A stretch of DNA of 64,000 nucleotides from Acidobacteriota bacterium (GCA_018268935.1 JAFDVS010000128.1:1-64000); one strand, 5' to 3'; shown: positions 44,701-52,866, numbered from the stretch's first letter. Notes: a model not told the origin generated them from the letters alone. Made by a program: numbers and translations.

Positions 44701-45174
44701 ACGAATTTCGCCAGTGGATCGTATTTCACGCCAACGTACGCGCTGAACGGCGATCCGACGGGAACGGGCAAGACCTCGATGCGGCCGGATTGGATTGCTC
44801 CGCTGAAGTATCTGGATCCACGCGAGACGCAGACGTTCCGGCTGCCGAATGGGGCGACGGTATCGGGAAACTTCTGGTTTGACCCGACGGTGTCATTCGG
44901 GCTGCCGGGGACGGGTCTCTATGGCAACTCGGCGCCGAACGTGATCAAAGGGCCTGGCATGAACAACTGGGACGTGTCGTTGTTCAAGAACTTCCGCGTG
45001 ACGGAGCGCGTACGAGTACAGTTCCGGGCGGAGTTCTTCAATTTCTTCAACCACACCCAGTTCAGCGGGATTGCGACGTCGTTGCCAGCAACAAACTCGT
45101 CGACGACGTTCGGACAAGTGAGCAGCGTGGCTCCCGCGCGGATTACGCAACTCGGCTTGAAGCTCGCGTTCTGA
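41791..45174 (+). CDS. Oar-type TonB-dependent receptor with carboxypeptidase-regulatory-like domain
   Basis: A 1127-residue outer-membrane protein. The leader is MTCSLFVALLLAAANSYAQ. A carboxypeptidase-regulatory-like Ig domain covers about 20-105 (SISGQISGTIFDSSSAVVPG). The plug follows, with NVVSSRQVTELSLNGRNYIQ and GAQVNVVTKSGGREFHGGLF, then a long beta-barrel ending in Phe (LGLKLAF), as needed for barrel insertion. This is the Oar/Acidobacterial TonB-dependent family, which usually imports large substrates. The Shine-Dalgarno sequence is GGGAG 7 bases before the ATG. It is likely co-transcribed with the sulfatase. The TGA stop abuts the opposite-strand stop in TGATCA (45172-45177). Confidence 0.93.
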   Translation: MTCSLFVALLLAAANSYAQSISGQISGTIFDSSSAVVPGAEVSIRYTATGNTRKLVSNESGYYVATDLLPGVYEIGVEKSGFRKQVESNITLSANTRMTVNATLTPGAATEIIEVKAAANQVETSTGEINNVVSSRQVTELSLNGRNYIQLMQLIPGVTVNYTSGFDLTSNTAGQNVNGLRGNTSGVMVDGSWNLNVGSNGTPHVNPSVDAIAEVKITTGGFSAEHGHAQGAQVNVVTKSGGREFHGGLFEFVRNDKFDAKDWISNRSNTVKPPLRFNDFGGTLGGPVFIPNVWNTDRSKAFFFVSLTGRRNIRSTTRTGNVPTAEERAGDFRNSTLPVPTDPVTRQPFNPSNPRVLPSSLWSKNGPALLAPFPLPNIQGQGFNYVTQTVAKQNQNEQIYRFDYTLGQKTQIFVRGVRDQFDLADSSNGSALNIVGNINDRSGVIWSANVSHTFSPAMVNVFNFSWSGTRILNLPITGNFTREKLGLTYTELFPGNAFGTAPDVAIQGYTGYGVGSNLDTFHHMFLFRDDFSVVKGNHSMKFGLWIERYRANANVLQGAPRQNGSVSFNRSSSISSGNVVADVLLGRFQQYAESSDDSVVWGRYTQSEFYAQDNWRIRPNLSIEYGLRYVISPPIGSALRNTIAFVPQLYDPAKAPRFNADGSLVPGVGDYAGGFYVNGLSLPGDGWPAGAKGRVLAASNPEFDRLFRGVPPAVYTARYNNFGPRFSFAWDPSGKGNWSIRGGGGVTYDRIRNGSTILTGSGVPFLVRSTLFDANIDQPAAGRAGPVFPSAVTSFAPIVKTPTVYSYSFGFQRKLPANLLAEARYAATLARYITMGVNLNELPLGTRLRPGAASVPRDALRPYPGISDITWLTAQGASNYHAFQSSLDRRMTAGLNLGMAYTWSKVITNAVTEQSIGGIQNAYNLRAERGVADFNRTHVLVFNYVWELPMFRKRSDWVGKAIGGWDLSGITNFASGSYFTPTYALNGDPTGTGKTSMRPDWIAPLKYLDPRETQTFRLPNGATVSGNFWFDPTVSFGLPGTGLYGNSAPNVIKGPGMNNWDVSLFKNFRVTERVRVQFRAEFFNFFNHTQFSGIATSLPATNSSTTFGQVSSVAPARITQLGLKLAF

Positions 45175-46413
45175 TCACCAATTCGTGAGTGAGCCGTCGG
45201 GGCGTTTGAGCATGGGGGTGAGCGAATAGGCGTCTTTGTAATCGCCGATCTGCTGCAGCTTGGATGTGTCGACTTCGACCCCGAGCCCGGGCCGATCATT
45301 GGGCCAAAGCTTGCCGTCTTTGAGGTCGTAGTGTGTCTTGAGATACGGCCAGGGACGGGTGCCGCCCATCACCATCTCCATGAGCGCGGGGCCTGAGAAG
45401 ACGGCGCAGCAATGGACCATGGCGGATTCGGAAATGGGTCCAGTGAAGTGCGGGATGAGGCCGACATAATGCGTTTCGCAGAGGGCGGCGATCTTCTGGA
45501 ATTCAGTGATGCCACCGACGTTGGGGACTGTGGCGCGGGCGTAGTCAATGAGATGGTTCTGGATGAGTTCGTTCCATTCCCACTTGGGTCCGAACTGTTC
45601 GCCAACGGCGATGGGGACTTTGACTTGATGGCGGAGTGTGCGATAGACGCCGGGGTTTTCACTGCGGACGAGGTCTTCGACGAAATAGGGGCGGAGCGGC
45701 TCGATCATGTTAGCGAGCGTGACGGCATCCGGCATGTCGAGTTCGGTATGGAAGTCGATGGCCCAGCCGCCATCACGGCCTACGCCTTCGCGGACCTGTT
45801 TGCAGAGTTCGTAAACGCGGTTGACTGTGGCGAAGCGATCCATGGTGTTGCCGCGAGCATCAGTGGAAATGCGATAGGCGCGAAAGCCGGCATCGACGCA
45901 GGCTTTGGCGACTTCTTTGGGCGTGCCTTTAGCGGGATAGCCCGTGGAGTAGCATTCGACGTAATCGCGCGCTTGGCCTCCGAGCAACTGATAGACGGGG
46001 ACGCCGAGGGCTTTGCCTTTGAGATCCCAGAGAGCAACGTCGAGGGCCCCGAGGGCATGGACTTTTTCACGGCCCGCCGGATAGAAGTAGGCGCGGTACA
46101 TGGACTGCCAGAGACGGTCGGTACGGAAGGGGTCCTGGCCGATGAGGAGCCCGGCGCACTGCTCCATGGTGTCGTCGGAGCCGCCTTCGCCGACGCCGAT
46201 CAAACCGGAGTCCGTTTCGACGAGGACAACATTGGTGCTTTGGTTGAACAGCGGCTGGCGCGTGTTGGGGCGGCCGGCGGCATCGGTGGGAGTCTTGTAA
46301 TAGCGGATGCGGGTGATGGTTGTTTTGGGTAAACCGGCGGCATCCGCACGATCGGCCAAGGAGACGGCGCCCGCTGCGCCCATGACTGTTTGAAGGAAAG
46401 CCCGGCGATTCAT
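45175..46413 (-). CDS. Tat-exported enolase-superfamily dehydratase, D-galactonate dehydratase-like
   Basis: A 412-residue enolase-superfamily protein with a twin-arginine leader (MNRRAFLQTVMGAAGAVSLA). In the barrel I find Asp220 and His222 (IDFHTE), Glu246 (FVEDL), Glu272 (VGEQFG) and His322 (IPHFTG). The spacing 2-24-26-50 equals that of the D-galactonate dehydratase active site (metal Asp/Glu/Glu, acid His, base His), as I recall from the E. coli enzyme. A sugar-acid dehydratase is therefore likely. Periplasmic location is inferred from the leader and is unusual for the family. It ends the HK-regulator-CysC run with an 18-base gap after cysC. Confidence 0.78.
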   Translation of the reverse strand: MNRRAFLQTVMGAAGAVSLADRADAAGLPKTTITRIRYYKTPTDAAGRPNTRQPLFNQSTNVVLVETDSGLIGVGEGGSDDTMEQCAGLLIGQDPFRTDRLWQSMYRAYFYPAGREKVHALGALDVALWDLKGKALGVPVYQLLGGQARDYVECYSTGYPAKGTPKEVAKACVDAGFRAYRISTDARGNTMDRFATVNRVYELCKQVREGVGRDGGWAIDFHTELDMPDAVTLANMIEPLRPYFVEDLVRSENPGVYRTLRHQVKVPIAVGEQFGPKWEWNELIQNHLIDYARATVPNVGGITEFQKIAALCETHYVGLIPHFTGPISESAMVHCCAVFSGPALMEMVMGGTRPWPYLKTHYDLKDGKLWPNDRPGLGVEVDTSKLQQIGDYKDAYSLTPMLKRPDGSLTNW

Positions 46414-46431
46414 AAGTCGAAGGTCATGATA

Positions 46432-46956
46432 TCAAGAGTTCGGTGGTTGGGCGTGCAAGTAGCCGAGGATCTTTTCCAAGCTTTGCTCGATTGTTTCGAG
46501 ATCCGTGCGGCACTCGATTTCGGGCGAAAGTGGCGGCTCGTAGGGATCGTCGATGCCGGTCATGCCGGTCATGTGGCCTTCGCGAGTTTTGCGATAGAGG
46601 CCTTTCACGTCGCGCTGCTCGCAGATGGCGAGGGGGGCATTCACGTAGATTTCGACGAAGGGCAGGAGACGGGCACGCACTTCCTCACGGATGGAGTGGT
46701 AGGGGGCGATGGCGGCGACGATAACCGTGACGCCGTTGCGGGCGAGGAGCTCGGCGACAAACGCGATGCGGCGCAGGTTTTCCTCACGATCTTCGCGTGT
46801 AAATCCAAGGCCTTTGCTGAGGTGGCGGCGGATGGTGTCGCCGTCGAGGAGTTCGACTTTGTGGCCGGCGGCGCGGAGGTGATCGTGGAGGAGTTGGGAG
46901 AGGGTGCTTTTGCCGGCGGAGCTGAGTCCGGTGAACCAGATGGTGCGGGCGCTCAT
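46432..46956 (-). CDS. cysC: Adenylylsulfate (APS) kinase
   Basis: A 174-residue cytoplasmic kinase that phosphorylates APS to PAPS. It has the P-loop WFTGLSSAGKSTLSQLL (about residues 6-22), LLDGDTIRRHLSKGLGF with the APS-contacting DGD, SREDREEN-type TREDREENLRRI, and GLYRKTREGHMTGMTGIDDP. The ATG at 46956 gives the usual CysC N-terminus; a TTG at 46971 would overlap the regulator gene and add five residues. No cysN/cysD sulfurylase is present in the window, so PAPS may serve sulfation rather than assimilation. It follows the REC-XRE gene by 4 bases. Confidence 0.92.
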   Translation of the reverse strand: MSARTIWFTGLSSAGKSTLSQLLHDHLRAAGHKVELLDGDTIRRHLSKGLGFTREDREENLRRIAFVAELLARNGVTVIVAAIAPYHSIREEVRARLLPFVEIYVNAPLAICEQRDVKGLYRKTREGHMTGMTGIDDPYEPPLSPEIECRTDLETIEQSLEKILGYLHAQPPNS

Positions 46957-46960
46957 GTGT

Positions 46961-47581
46961 TCAGAATTCAATCGAGGCTAGCACTTCGCTGGGCTTTTTG
47001 TCGAAGGCGCGGGCAATGGCGAGGAAACTTTCGATGCTGGGCATATGGGCGCCACGTTCGATGGAGCTGATCTGCGAGACGCTGAGTCCGGTGGATTGAG
47101 CGAGGTCTTTGAGGGACCAACTGCGCTCGGCGCGGAGGACTTTGATGCGTGCGCCAAGGCGGGCGCGGAGGAGTTCCTGCGGGGATTTGCCGAAGTGGAA
47201 AGTGTCAGCGGCGCTTTTCAGTGTTTGGCGGAGTTGGGCCAAGGTGAAGGGCTTAGGGAGATAGTCGAAGACTTTCATGCGGAAGGTGTTGCGCATGTCT
47301 TCGAGGGAGGGGTAGCCAGTGACGATTACCACGCACAGGCCGGGCCAGCGGGCCTGCAACTGCTCCAGTACCTGGTCGCCACGCGCCTCGCCCATTTTCA
47401 TATCGAGGAGGATGATGTCGGGGAGACGTTCCTCGCAACCGGTGAACAGCTCATCGGGTTGAGCGAAGGTACGGACGGTGTAGGAGCCTTCGTCGGCGAG
47501 TAAGTCTTCGATATAAGTACGGAAGTCCGGATCGTCATCGAGGAGGGCGACGTCGATCCACGATTCATTCGGCATGAGCAT
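46961..47581 (-). CDS. Response regulator with XRE-type helix-turn-helix output domain
   Basis: A 206-residue two-domain regulator. The receiver covers about 8-125: acidic pocket LLDDDPDF, phospho-Asp60 in IILLDMKMG, conserved T/K region VTGYPSL and YLPKPF. It has an output domain of the Cro/C1 (XRE) type at about 143-200: LGARIKVLRAERSWSLKDLA, TGLSVSQISSIERG and PSIESFLAIARAFDKKPSEV. REC-XRE is less common than OmpR, NarL or Fis outputs. It overlaps the end of the histidine kinase gene by 17 bases (ATG at 47581; 47575 is an alternative), so the kinase is the expected partner. Its target may include its own operon. Confidence 0.9.
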   Translation of the reverse strand: MLMPNESWIDVALLDDDPDFRTYIEDLLADEGSYTVRTFAQPDELFTGCEERLPDIILLDMKMGEARGDQVLEQLQARWPGLCVVIVTGYPSLEDMRNTFRMKVFDYLPKPFTLAQLRQTLKSAADTFHFGKSPQELLRARLGARIKVLRAERSWSLKDLAQSTGLSVSQISSIERGAHMPSIESFLAIARAFDKKPSEVLASIEF

Positions 47582-49028
47582 TCCTTAGAGCGGGTGCGGC
47601 TGGCAGCCTCACTTCGATACGGGCTCCACCGCCGGGGGAGTTGGAGGCGCTGATCGCTCCACCGTGCTGACGGACGATGCCATCGGAAACGGTGAGACCA
47701 AGTCCGGTGCCTTTGGCATCTAGACGGGTGGTAACGAAGGCGTCAAAGATATCGGGGAGAACATTGGGCGGGATCCCGGGACCATTGTCCTCGACCCGGA
47801 TGATGACCCAATTGCGCCCGCCTTCGGTGATAGAGTCGGAATTCAAATCGATTCTGCCCCCTGCGGTAACCGCGTTCAGAGCGTTGCGGAGGAGATTGAC
47901 GAAGACCTGAATGAGACGGTCGGTGTTGCCGATGACGCGGTGCTCTTCGTCTACGGCGTTGTGGAAGCGGACACGGCTGGCTTTGTCGTCGATGGCAAGG
48001 AGGCTCCAGGCTTCTTCAACGATGGGGCGGATGGCCACAGGTTCGACTTCCTGCTTGCGGGCGCGGGCGAAATCGACGAGGGATTCGCTGATGCGGCGCA
48101 TCCGTTGGGTGACGCGGAGCATACGGGCGAGGCGGTCCCGCGTGTGCTCGTCGGGGGCGGTTTCCATGAGCTTTTCGATGGAGCCGTGGAGCACGGTGAG
48201 CGGGGTGTTGACTTCATGGGCCACGCTGGCACTGAGGAGGCCTATGCTGGCGAGCCGGTCCTGGTCTTCGAGGCTTTTCTTGGCGGCTTCCAGCATGAGG
48301 TTGTTACGGCGGAGGTCCTCGGCCACTTTGGCCAGTTCGTCTTCATGGCGGCGAAGTTCAGCGACCGTGGCGTTGCGGGAACGCATGATCTGTCCGATTT
48401 CGTCGCCAAGGATGTCCACTTCGGGGATGATTTCGTTCGCGCGGTCATCGACCTGAGTAGCGGCGTCGGCGTTGAGCATTCTACGGAGTGGGCGGTAGAC
48501 GTAAAGCGGCATGATCACCAACTCGAGGACGAACACGGCTAGCAGGTAAATGGTACCGAGGACCACGAACAACGTGCGTTGCGCGCGGTTGACGATGTTG
48601 GAATAGAACTCAGCGGGCATCCGCATGCTGCGGTACAGGCCGGAGGGAGCTTTGCGATAAAGGAAGCTCGATCGCGGCGGATCGCTCCAGATGAGGCCGG
48701 GGTTTTCGTCGAGCCATTGCAGGACCTGTGGGGGAATGAGCAGGGTCTGGGCGCTGCCTTCCTGGAAGTCGTAGATTTCGGTGCCGGGGAGTTTGGGTAG
48801 TGGGCGTTCGTCGGAGAAGAGCTGGACGAGGAGGCTGTTTTCGCGGAGTTGGGCGGTGAGGACACCGTCTTCGAAGAGGGGGATGAGGGAGAAGTAGGCG
48901 ACGCCGGCGAGGATGAGGAAGAAGGTGTTGTGGAGAACGATGAGTTTCAGGCGGACTTTGAGGTCGCCGAAGAGGCGGCCGAGACTGCGGTGAGGACGAT
49001 GGGACTCGGGTACAGCCAAGCCTTCCAT
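47565..49028 (-). CDS. Membrane sensor histidine kinase
   Basis: A 487-residue kinase. Two transmembrane helices (about 28-50 and 152-175) enclose a ~100-residue periplasmic sensor, a HAMP-like linker follows, then a coiled coil (ELAKVAEDLRRNNLMLEAAK). HisKA with SASVAHEVNTPLTVLHG carries phospho-acceptor His271. The ATPase part has NLLRNALNAVTAGG, VEDNGPGIPPNVLP and KGTGLGLTVSDGIV. The class resembles NtrB/AtoS-like kinases. The start at 49028 is only 17 bases from the opposite-strand start at 49046. The sensed signal is unknown. The downstream partner is the REC-XRE regulator. Confidence 0.92.
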   Translation of the reverse strand: MEGLAVPESHRPHRSLGRLFGDLKVRLKLIVLHNTFFLILAGVAYFSLIPLFEDGVLTAQLRENSLLVQLFSDERPLPKLPGTEIYDFQEGSAQTLLIPPQVLQWLDENPGLIWSDPPRSSFLYRKAPSGLYRSMRMPAEFYSNIVNRAQRTLFVVLGTIYLLAVFVLELVIMPLYVYRPLRRMLNADAATQVDDRANEIIPEVDILGDEIGQIMRSRNATVAELRRHEDELAKVAEDLRRNNLMLEAAKKSLEDQDRLASIGLLSASVAHEVNTPLTVLHGSIEKLMETAPDEHTRDRLARMLRVTQRMRRISESLVDFARARKQEVEPVAIRPIVEEAWSLLAIDDKASRVRFHNAVDEEHRVIGNTDRLIQVFVNLLRNALNAVTAGGRIDLNSDSITEGGRNWVIIRVEDNGPGIPPNVLPDIFDAFVTTRLDAKGTGLGLTVSDGIVRQHGGAISASNSPGGGARIEVRLPAAPALRNAHAE

Positions 49029-49045
49029 TGTAAGCTAGGGAGTTC

Positions 49046-51091
49046 ATGCTGATATACGCTTGCACCATCTTCCTTAGTGCTTTCCTGCTGTTCCAGGTTC
49101 AGCCAGTAATCGCCAGAATGATTCTGCCGTGGTTCGGCGGCTCAGCGGCGGTGTGGACGACGTGCATGCTGTTTTTCCAGACGGTGTTGTTGCTGGGATA
49201 CCTGTATGTGTATTGGACGGTGCGGCACCTGCATCCGAAGACGCATGGACGGGTGCATTCCATATTGCTGGGGTTGAGTCTGGTGTTGCTGCCGATCACT
49301 CCAGGAGTGCAATGGAAGCCAGCGGGCGGCGGGAATCCATCGATTGAGATTCTGCTATTGCTGGCCGCGTGTGTCGGGGTACCGTATTTTCTGCTGTCGA
49401 CGACGAGCCCGCTGCTGCAATCGTGGTATTCGAAGACGGGCAAGGGCGTGTTGCCGTACCGGCTGTTCGCGCTGTCGAATTTGGGATCGATGCTGGCGCT
49501 GATCAGCTATCCGGTAGTGGTGGAGCCTTATCTGCCGTCGCGGTTGCAGGGCACGGTGTGGTCGGCTGTGTATGTGGCGTTTGTGGTGCTGTGCATGGTG
49601 GCGGCGATTGTTACGACGCGGCGGGTGACGGCGGTGGCTGAGACAGCGGCTCCGGAGACGGAGGAAGAGATACCGGCGAAGCCCGATGCGGGGACGCTGG
49701 CGATGTGGGTGGCTTTGGCGTCATGTCCGTCGGCGCTGTTGCTGGCGGTGACGAATCACCTGACGCAGGATGTGGCCTCGATTCCGTTTTTGTGGATTGT
49801 GCCGCTGGTGCTGTATCTGTTGTCGTTCATCCTGTGCTTCGACGCAGATGGGTGGTATAGCAGGCCGGTGTTCATGCTGCTGCTGATTCCCTCATTGGCC
49901 GGGATGGCGTACTTCCTGTTCAAGGGGACTGAGGATTTCAACATGAAGGTGCTGCTGAGCGGGTTTTCCGCGGCGTTCTTTGTGTGCTGCATGGTGTGCC
50001 ATGGGGAGATGGTGCGGATGAAGCCGCATCCTCGGTATCTGACTTCGTTCTATCTGATGTTGTCGATTGGCGGGGCGCTGGGTGGATTGTTCGTTGGCCT
50101 GGTGGCCCCGTATCTATTCATGGCGTATTTCGAGTTTCCGATCCTGCTGGTGTTTTGCGGTTTCATGGCCGTGGTGGTGCTGGTGAGCGATAAGAATTCG
50201 AGGTTCTACGAAGGCTGGACGCAATGGTCTGTCATTCTGATGGTGGCCGGAGTACTCGCTTTGTGTGTGTTCTGCGGCCAGACGGTGCGGCAGGCATTGG
50301 GCGATTACTTCCTGGTGAAGCGGAACTTTTATGGGACCCTGCGGGTGCGGGAAGGCGGCGAAGATCGCGATGCTTACCGGACGCTGCTGCATGGGTCGAT
50401 CAATCACGGCGAGGAATGGATTCATCCGGAGCGGCGACTGGAGCCCCTGACGTACTATTGCCCGGCGACGGGGGTTGGAGTAGCGATAGGGACTCGGCAG
50501 TTGGGGGTGCCACAGAAAGTGGCTGTGTTCGGGTTGGGAGCCGGCACAGTGGCTGGGTACGGGCGGCCGGGGGATTACTTCAAGTTTTATGAGATCAACC
50601 CGCTGGTGCTGCAGATCAGCCGGCAGCAGTTTTACTACATCACGCAATCAAAGGCGAAGGTGGATGTGGTGTTAGGGGATGCTCGGTTGTCGTTGGAGCG
50701 CGAGGAGCCGCAGAATTTTGACGTTCTGGCGGTGGATTGTTTCTCAGGGGATTCGATCCCGGTGCATTTGCTGACGAAGGAAGCTGTGCAGTTGTATTTC
50801 AAGCATTTGAAGCCCACTGGGATTCTGGCTGTGCATATTTCGAACCGCTATCTGAATCTGGAGCCGGTGGTGGAGCGGATTGCGACCGCGTTGGGAAAGG
50901 CGACGCTGCAGGTGGAGACGGAAGAGGATGAGGGGAAGAGCTGCTTCTCTTCCACTTGGATTCTGGTGGCGGCGAATAAAGAGGTGTTTGCGCAACCGAC
51001 GTTGGTGTCGGCAGGGAAACCGGTGGAGCCGAAGCCGGCGTTGCGGGTTTGGACGGATGATTACTCGAGTTTGCTGAGTGTGATCAAGTAG
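49046..51091 (+). CDS. Fused membrane-transporter-like / spermidine-synthase-like protein
   Basis: A 681-residue polytopic inner-membrane protein. The N-terminal ~430 residues hold about 11-12 hydrophobic helices, starting YACTIFLSAFLLFQVQPVIA and including PWFGGSAAVWTTCMLFFQ. The C-terminal ~220 residues resemble the spermidine-synthase/SAM-methyltransferase fold: VAVFGLGAGTVAGYG, FYEINPLVLQIS, VVLGDARLSLE and VLAVDCFSGDSIP. This layout is annotated as fused MFS/spermidine synthase in many genomes. The GAG of the canonical G-x-G motif is present, but aminopropyl-transfer residues are not certain, so the activity is open. The start at 49046 has AGGGAG 4 bases upstream. Confidence 0.85.
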   Translation: MLIYACTIFLSAFLLFQVQPVIARMILPWFGGSAAVWTTCMLFFQTVLLLGYLYVYWTVRHLHPKTHGRVHSILLGLSLVLLPITPGVQWKPAGGGNPSIEILLLLAACVGVPYFLLSTTSPLLQSWYSKTGKGVLPYRLFALSNLGSMLALISYPVVVEPYLPSRLQGTVWSAVYVAFVVLCMVAAIVTTRRVTAVAETAAPETEEEIPAKPDAGTLAMWVALASCPSALLLAVTNHLTQDVASIPFLWIVPLVLYLLSFILCFDADGWYSRPVFMLLLIPSLAGMAYFLFKGTEDFNMKVLLSGFSAAFFVCCMVCHGEMVRMKPHPRYLTSFYLMLSIGGALGGLFVGLVAPYLFMAYFEFPILLVFCGFMAVVVLVSDKNSRFYEGWTQWSVILMVAGVLALCVFCGQTVRQALGDYFLVKRNFYGTLRVREGGEDRDAYRTLLHGSINHGEEWIHPERRLEPLTYYCPATGVGVAIGTRQLGVPQKVAVFGLGAGTVAGYGRPGDYFKFYEINPLVLQISRQQFYYITQSKAKVDVVLGDARLSLEREEPQNFDVLAVDCFSGDSIPVHLLTKEAVQLYFKHLKPTGILAVHISNRYLNLEPVVERIATALGKATLQVETEEDEGKSCFSSTWILVAANKEVFAQPTLVSAGKPVEPKPALRVWTDDYSSLLSVIK

Positions 51092-51156
51092 GGGGACCGC
51101 TTGCTGACGGCGCGCGGCTCTGTAGAGCGTGCCGGAAGATTCCGTGAGTTTCAGGA

Positions 51157-52866
51157 TCACTCGCCGCGGAGGTACTTGAGCATGGCGGCGGTAAATTCGG
51201 CGACGAAGGGGCCTCCGTTGTTGCGGAGGTTCTCCATTGTCATGATGTCGCCGCGGACGTCCGGTTGGATGCCGACGTTTTCGAGGTAGGGGGCAACGGG
51301 GTACTCCGCACTGCGGATGGAGCGGGGACGGACCATCAGGCTCTGAGTGACGTTAGCCATGGTTTCCGAATACATGCCGGTGGCGATGGGGAAGACGCTG
51401 ACTGTGCCGCCTGCTCCCTGGCTCGGCATACCAAAGGCAATGCCGAGGCCGTTGTCCTGGATGGCGGCGGCGAAGAGTTCGGCAGCAGAGGCGGTGTAAT
51501 CGTCCGTGAGGAGCATGATGGGTTTGCTGTAGCCGAGGAGGTTGCCGGAACGGTCGCGGGCAGGTTCGACATCGAGGCCGAGATCGCACAGTGGGAGGGG
51601 TCCGGTGCGGCCGCGGTTTTCGCTGTAGGCGCCACGGATGTCGCCGAGCATGGCGCGGAGGATCTGGGTGACCCATTGAGCCGTACCGGAGGATTCGAGA
51701 TCAAGGATCAGGGTCTCGTATTTGTTGATCCAATCGCGAGTGGCGCGGATTTCGGCCCCGGCGATTTTGAAGGGCTTGCGGGTCATGAGAGAAGCGGCGT
51801 CTTGGGCGAAGCAGGGGTCGCCGCCAGGGTTGCGCATCAGGTCGACAATGAGCCCATCGGTGTTGCGATCGAAGAAGGCGATCTCGGTGACGATTTGGGA
51901 GAGGGCCTGGCTCGCGAGGAACGGATTGTCGTGCATATAACTGATGCGCAGGAATCCGATGCGAAGGCCGCCACTTTGAAAGGTGCCGGAGAAGAGGAGA
52001 TCTCGGCCTCGGCCGAGGCGCTGCTGGAAGCCGCTCGGCATTGCAAATAGCGGTGGCACGGCACCAATGCCGCGCACAGCACGGAGAGGCTGGATGCGGG
52101 CATTACGGAGTTCGCGCAGACCACGGAACGGGCGAGGGGCGAGGGGACTTTCCAGGGCTTCGGGTGCCGGTTTGTCTTGCGTGGTGGCCTGCAGGACGGG
52201 AGATGGCACGGGACCAATTGCGGTGAGCGGGATGCCGTCTTTGAGCCAATGCACATCGTAGGTTTCCATGGCGCCGTTCGATTGGCGGCGGAACTGGAAC
52301 CGGGATATGTCGGGGGTGAGGTGCGCGCGCGGGTAGGCGCTCTGGACACGGTAGACGATGAGGTCGAGGGCATCGCGCACGGCCGCACGCTCGTTGCCGG
52401 AGGGGGAGAACTTCTTGAACTCGGTGATGAGGTCGGCGATGGGCTTGCCGTCCACGCTGAGGAGTTCGTCGCCTACCTGAATGGGGAACGTGCGGATGGG
52501 GAGCAGTTGGCGGTCAATGGAGTCGACAAGGACTTTGTTGTCGTAGAGGTCAACGAAGAGGCCCGAGTCGGCCGAGAAGTTGGAGGGAATGAAAAATCGG
52601 ACGTGGCCGTCTCGAAGGCTGGATACGTAATCGTAGCAAAGGTCGAGGAATTCGAAGTCGTCCTTGGTGCGGCGGACGCGGTCAAGCCAGGGCCCGAGTT
52701 GAAGCAGATCATAGCCGATAGCGTCACGTTTCCACTCGTACGGAGCGTATTGTTTGGCATAGAGTGCGGCCAGTTGCTGGAACTCGAGCAACTTCTGATC
52801 GGTGTTCAATTGGGCCATGAGAGGCGCCACCGCGCCGAGCAGAGTCAGGAGGAGAAACCGCGTCAT
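51157..52866 (-). CDS. Secreted S41-family (C-terminal processing-like) peptidase
   Basis: A 569-residue secreted peptidase. The leader is MTRFLLLTLLGAVAPLMAQ. A helical N-terminal part is followed by a PDZ-like segment (about 130-155; IQVGDELLSVDGKPIADLI). The S41 catalytic domain has GLIVDLMRNPGGDPC and the catalytic Ser in DDYTASAAELFAAAI (about residue 460). The closing YPVAPYLENVGIQPDVRG matches the usual end of the S41 core. The catalytic Lys is not obvious from inspection. The ATG at 52866 is preferred, because the 22 extra residues of the longer frame are not leader-like. Confidence 0.86.
   Translation of the reverse strand: MTRFLLLTLLGAVAPLMAQLNTDQKLLEFQQLAALYAKQYAPYEWKRDAIGYDLLQLGPWLDRVRRTKDDFEFLDLCYDYVSSLRDGHVRFFIPSNFSADSGLFVDLYDNKVLVDSIDRQLLPIRTFPIQVGDELLSVDGKPIADLITEFKKFSPSGNERAAVRDALDLIVYRVQSAYPRAHLTPDISRFQFRRQSNGAMETYDVHWLKDGIPLTAIGPVPSPVLQATTQDKPAPEALESPLAPRPFRGLRELRNARIQPLRAVRGIGAVPPLFAMPSGFQQRLGRGRDLLFSGTFQSGGLRIGFLRISYMHDNPFLASQALSQIVTEIAFFDRNTDGLIVDLMRNPGGDPCFAQDAASLMTRKPFKIAGAEIRATRDWINKYETLILDLESSGTAQWVTQILRAMLGDIRGAYSENRGRTGPLPLCDLGLDVEPARDRSGNLLGYSKPIMLLTDDYTASAAELFAAAIQDNGLGIAFGMPSQGAGGTVSVFPIATGMYSETMANVTQSLMVRPRSIRSAEYPVAPYLENVGIQPDVRGDIMTMENLRNNGGPFVAEFTAAMLKYLRGE

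Noticed and set aside
45412..46332. 306-codon plus-strand frame opposite the galactonate-dehydratase-like gene
   Set aside because: Repetitive Asp/Gly/Val composition typical of a reverse-complement shadow; the active-site spacing proves the minus-strand gene.
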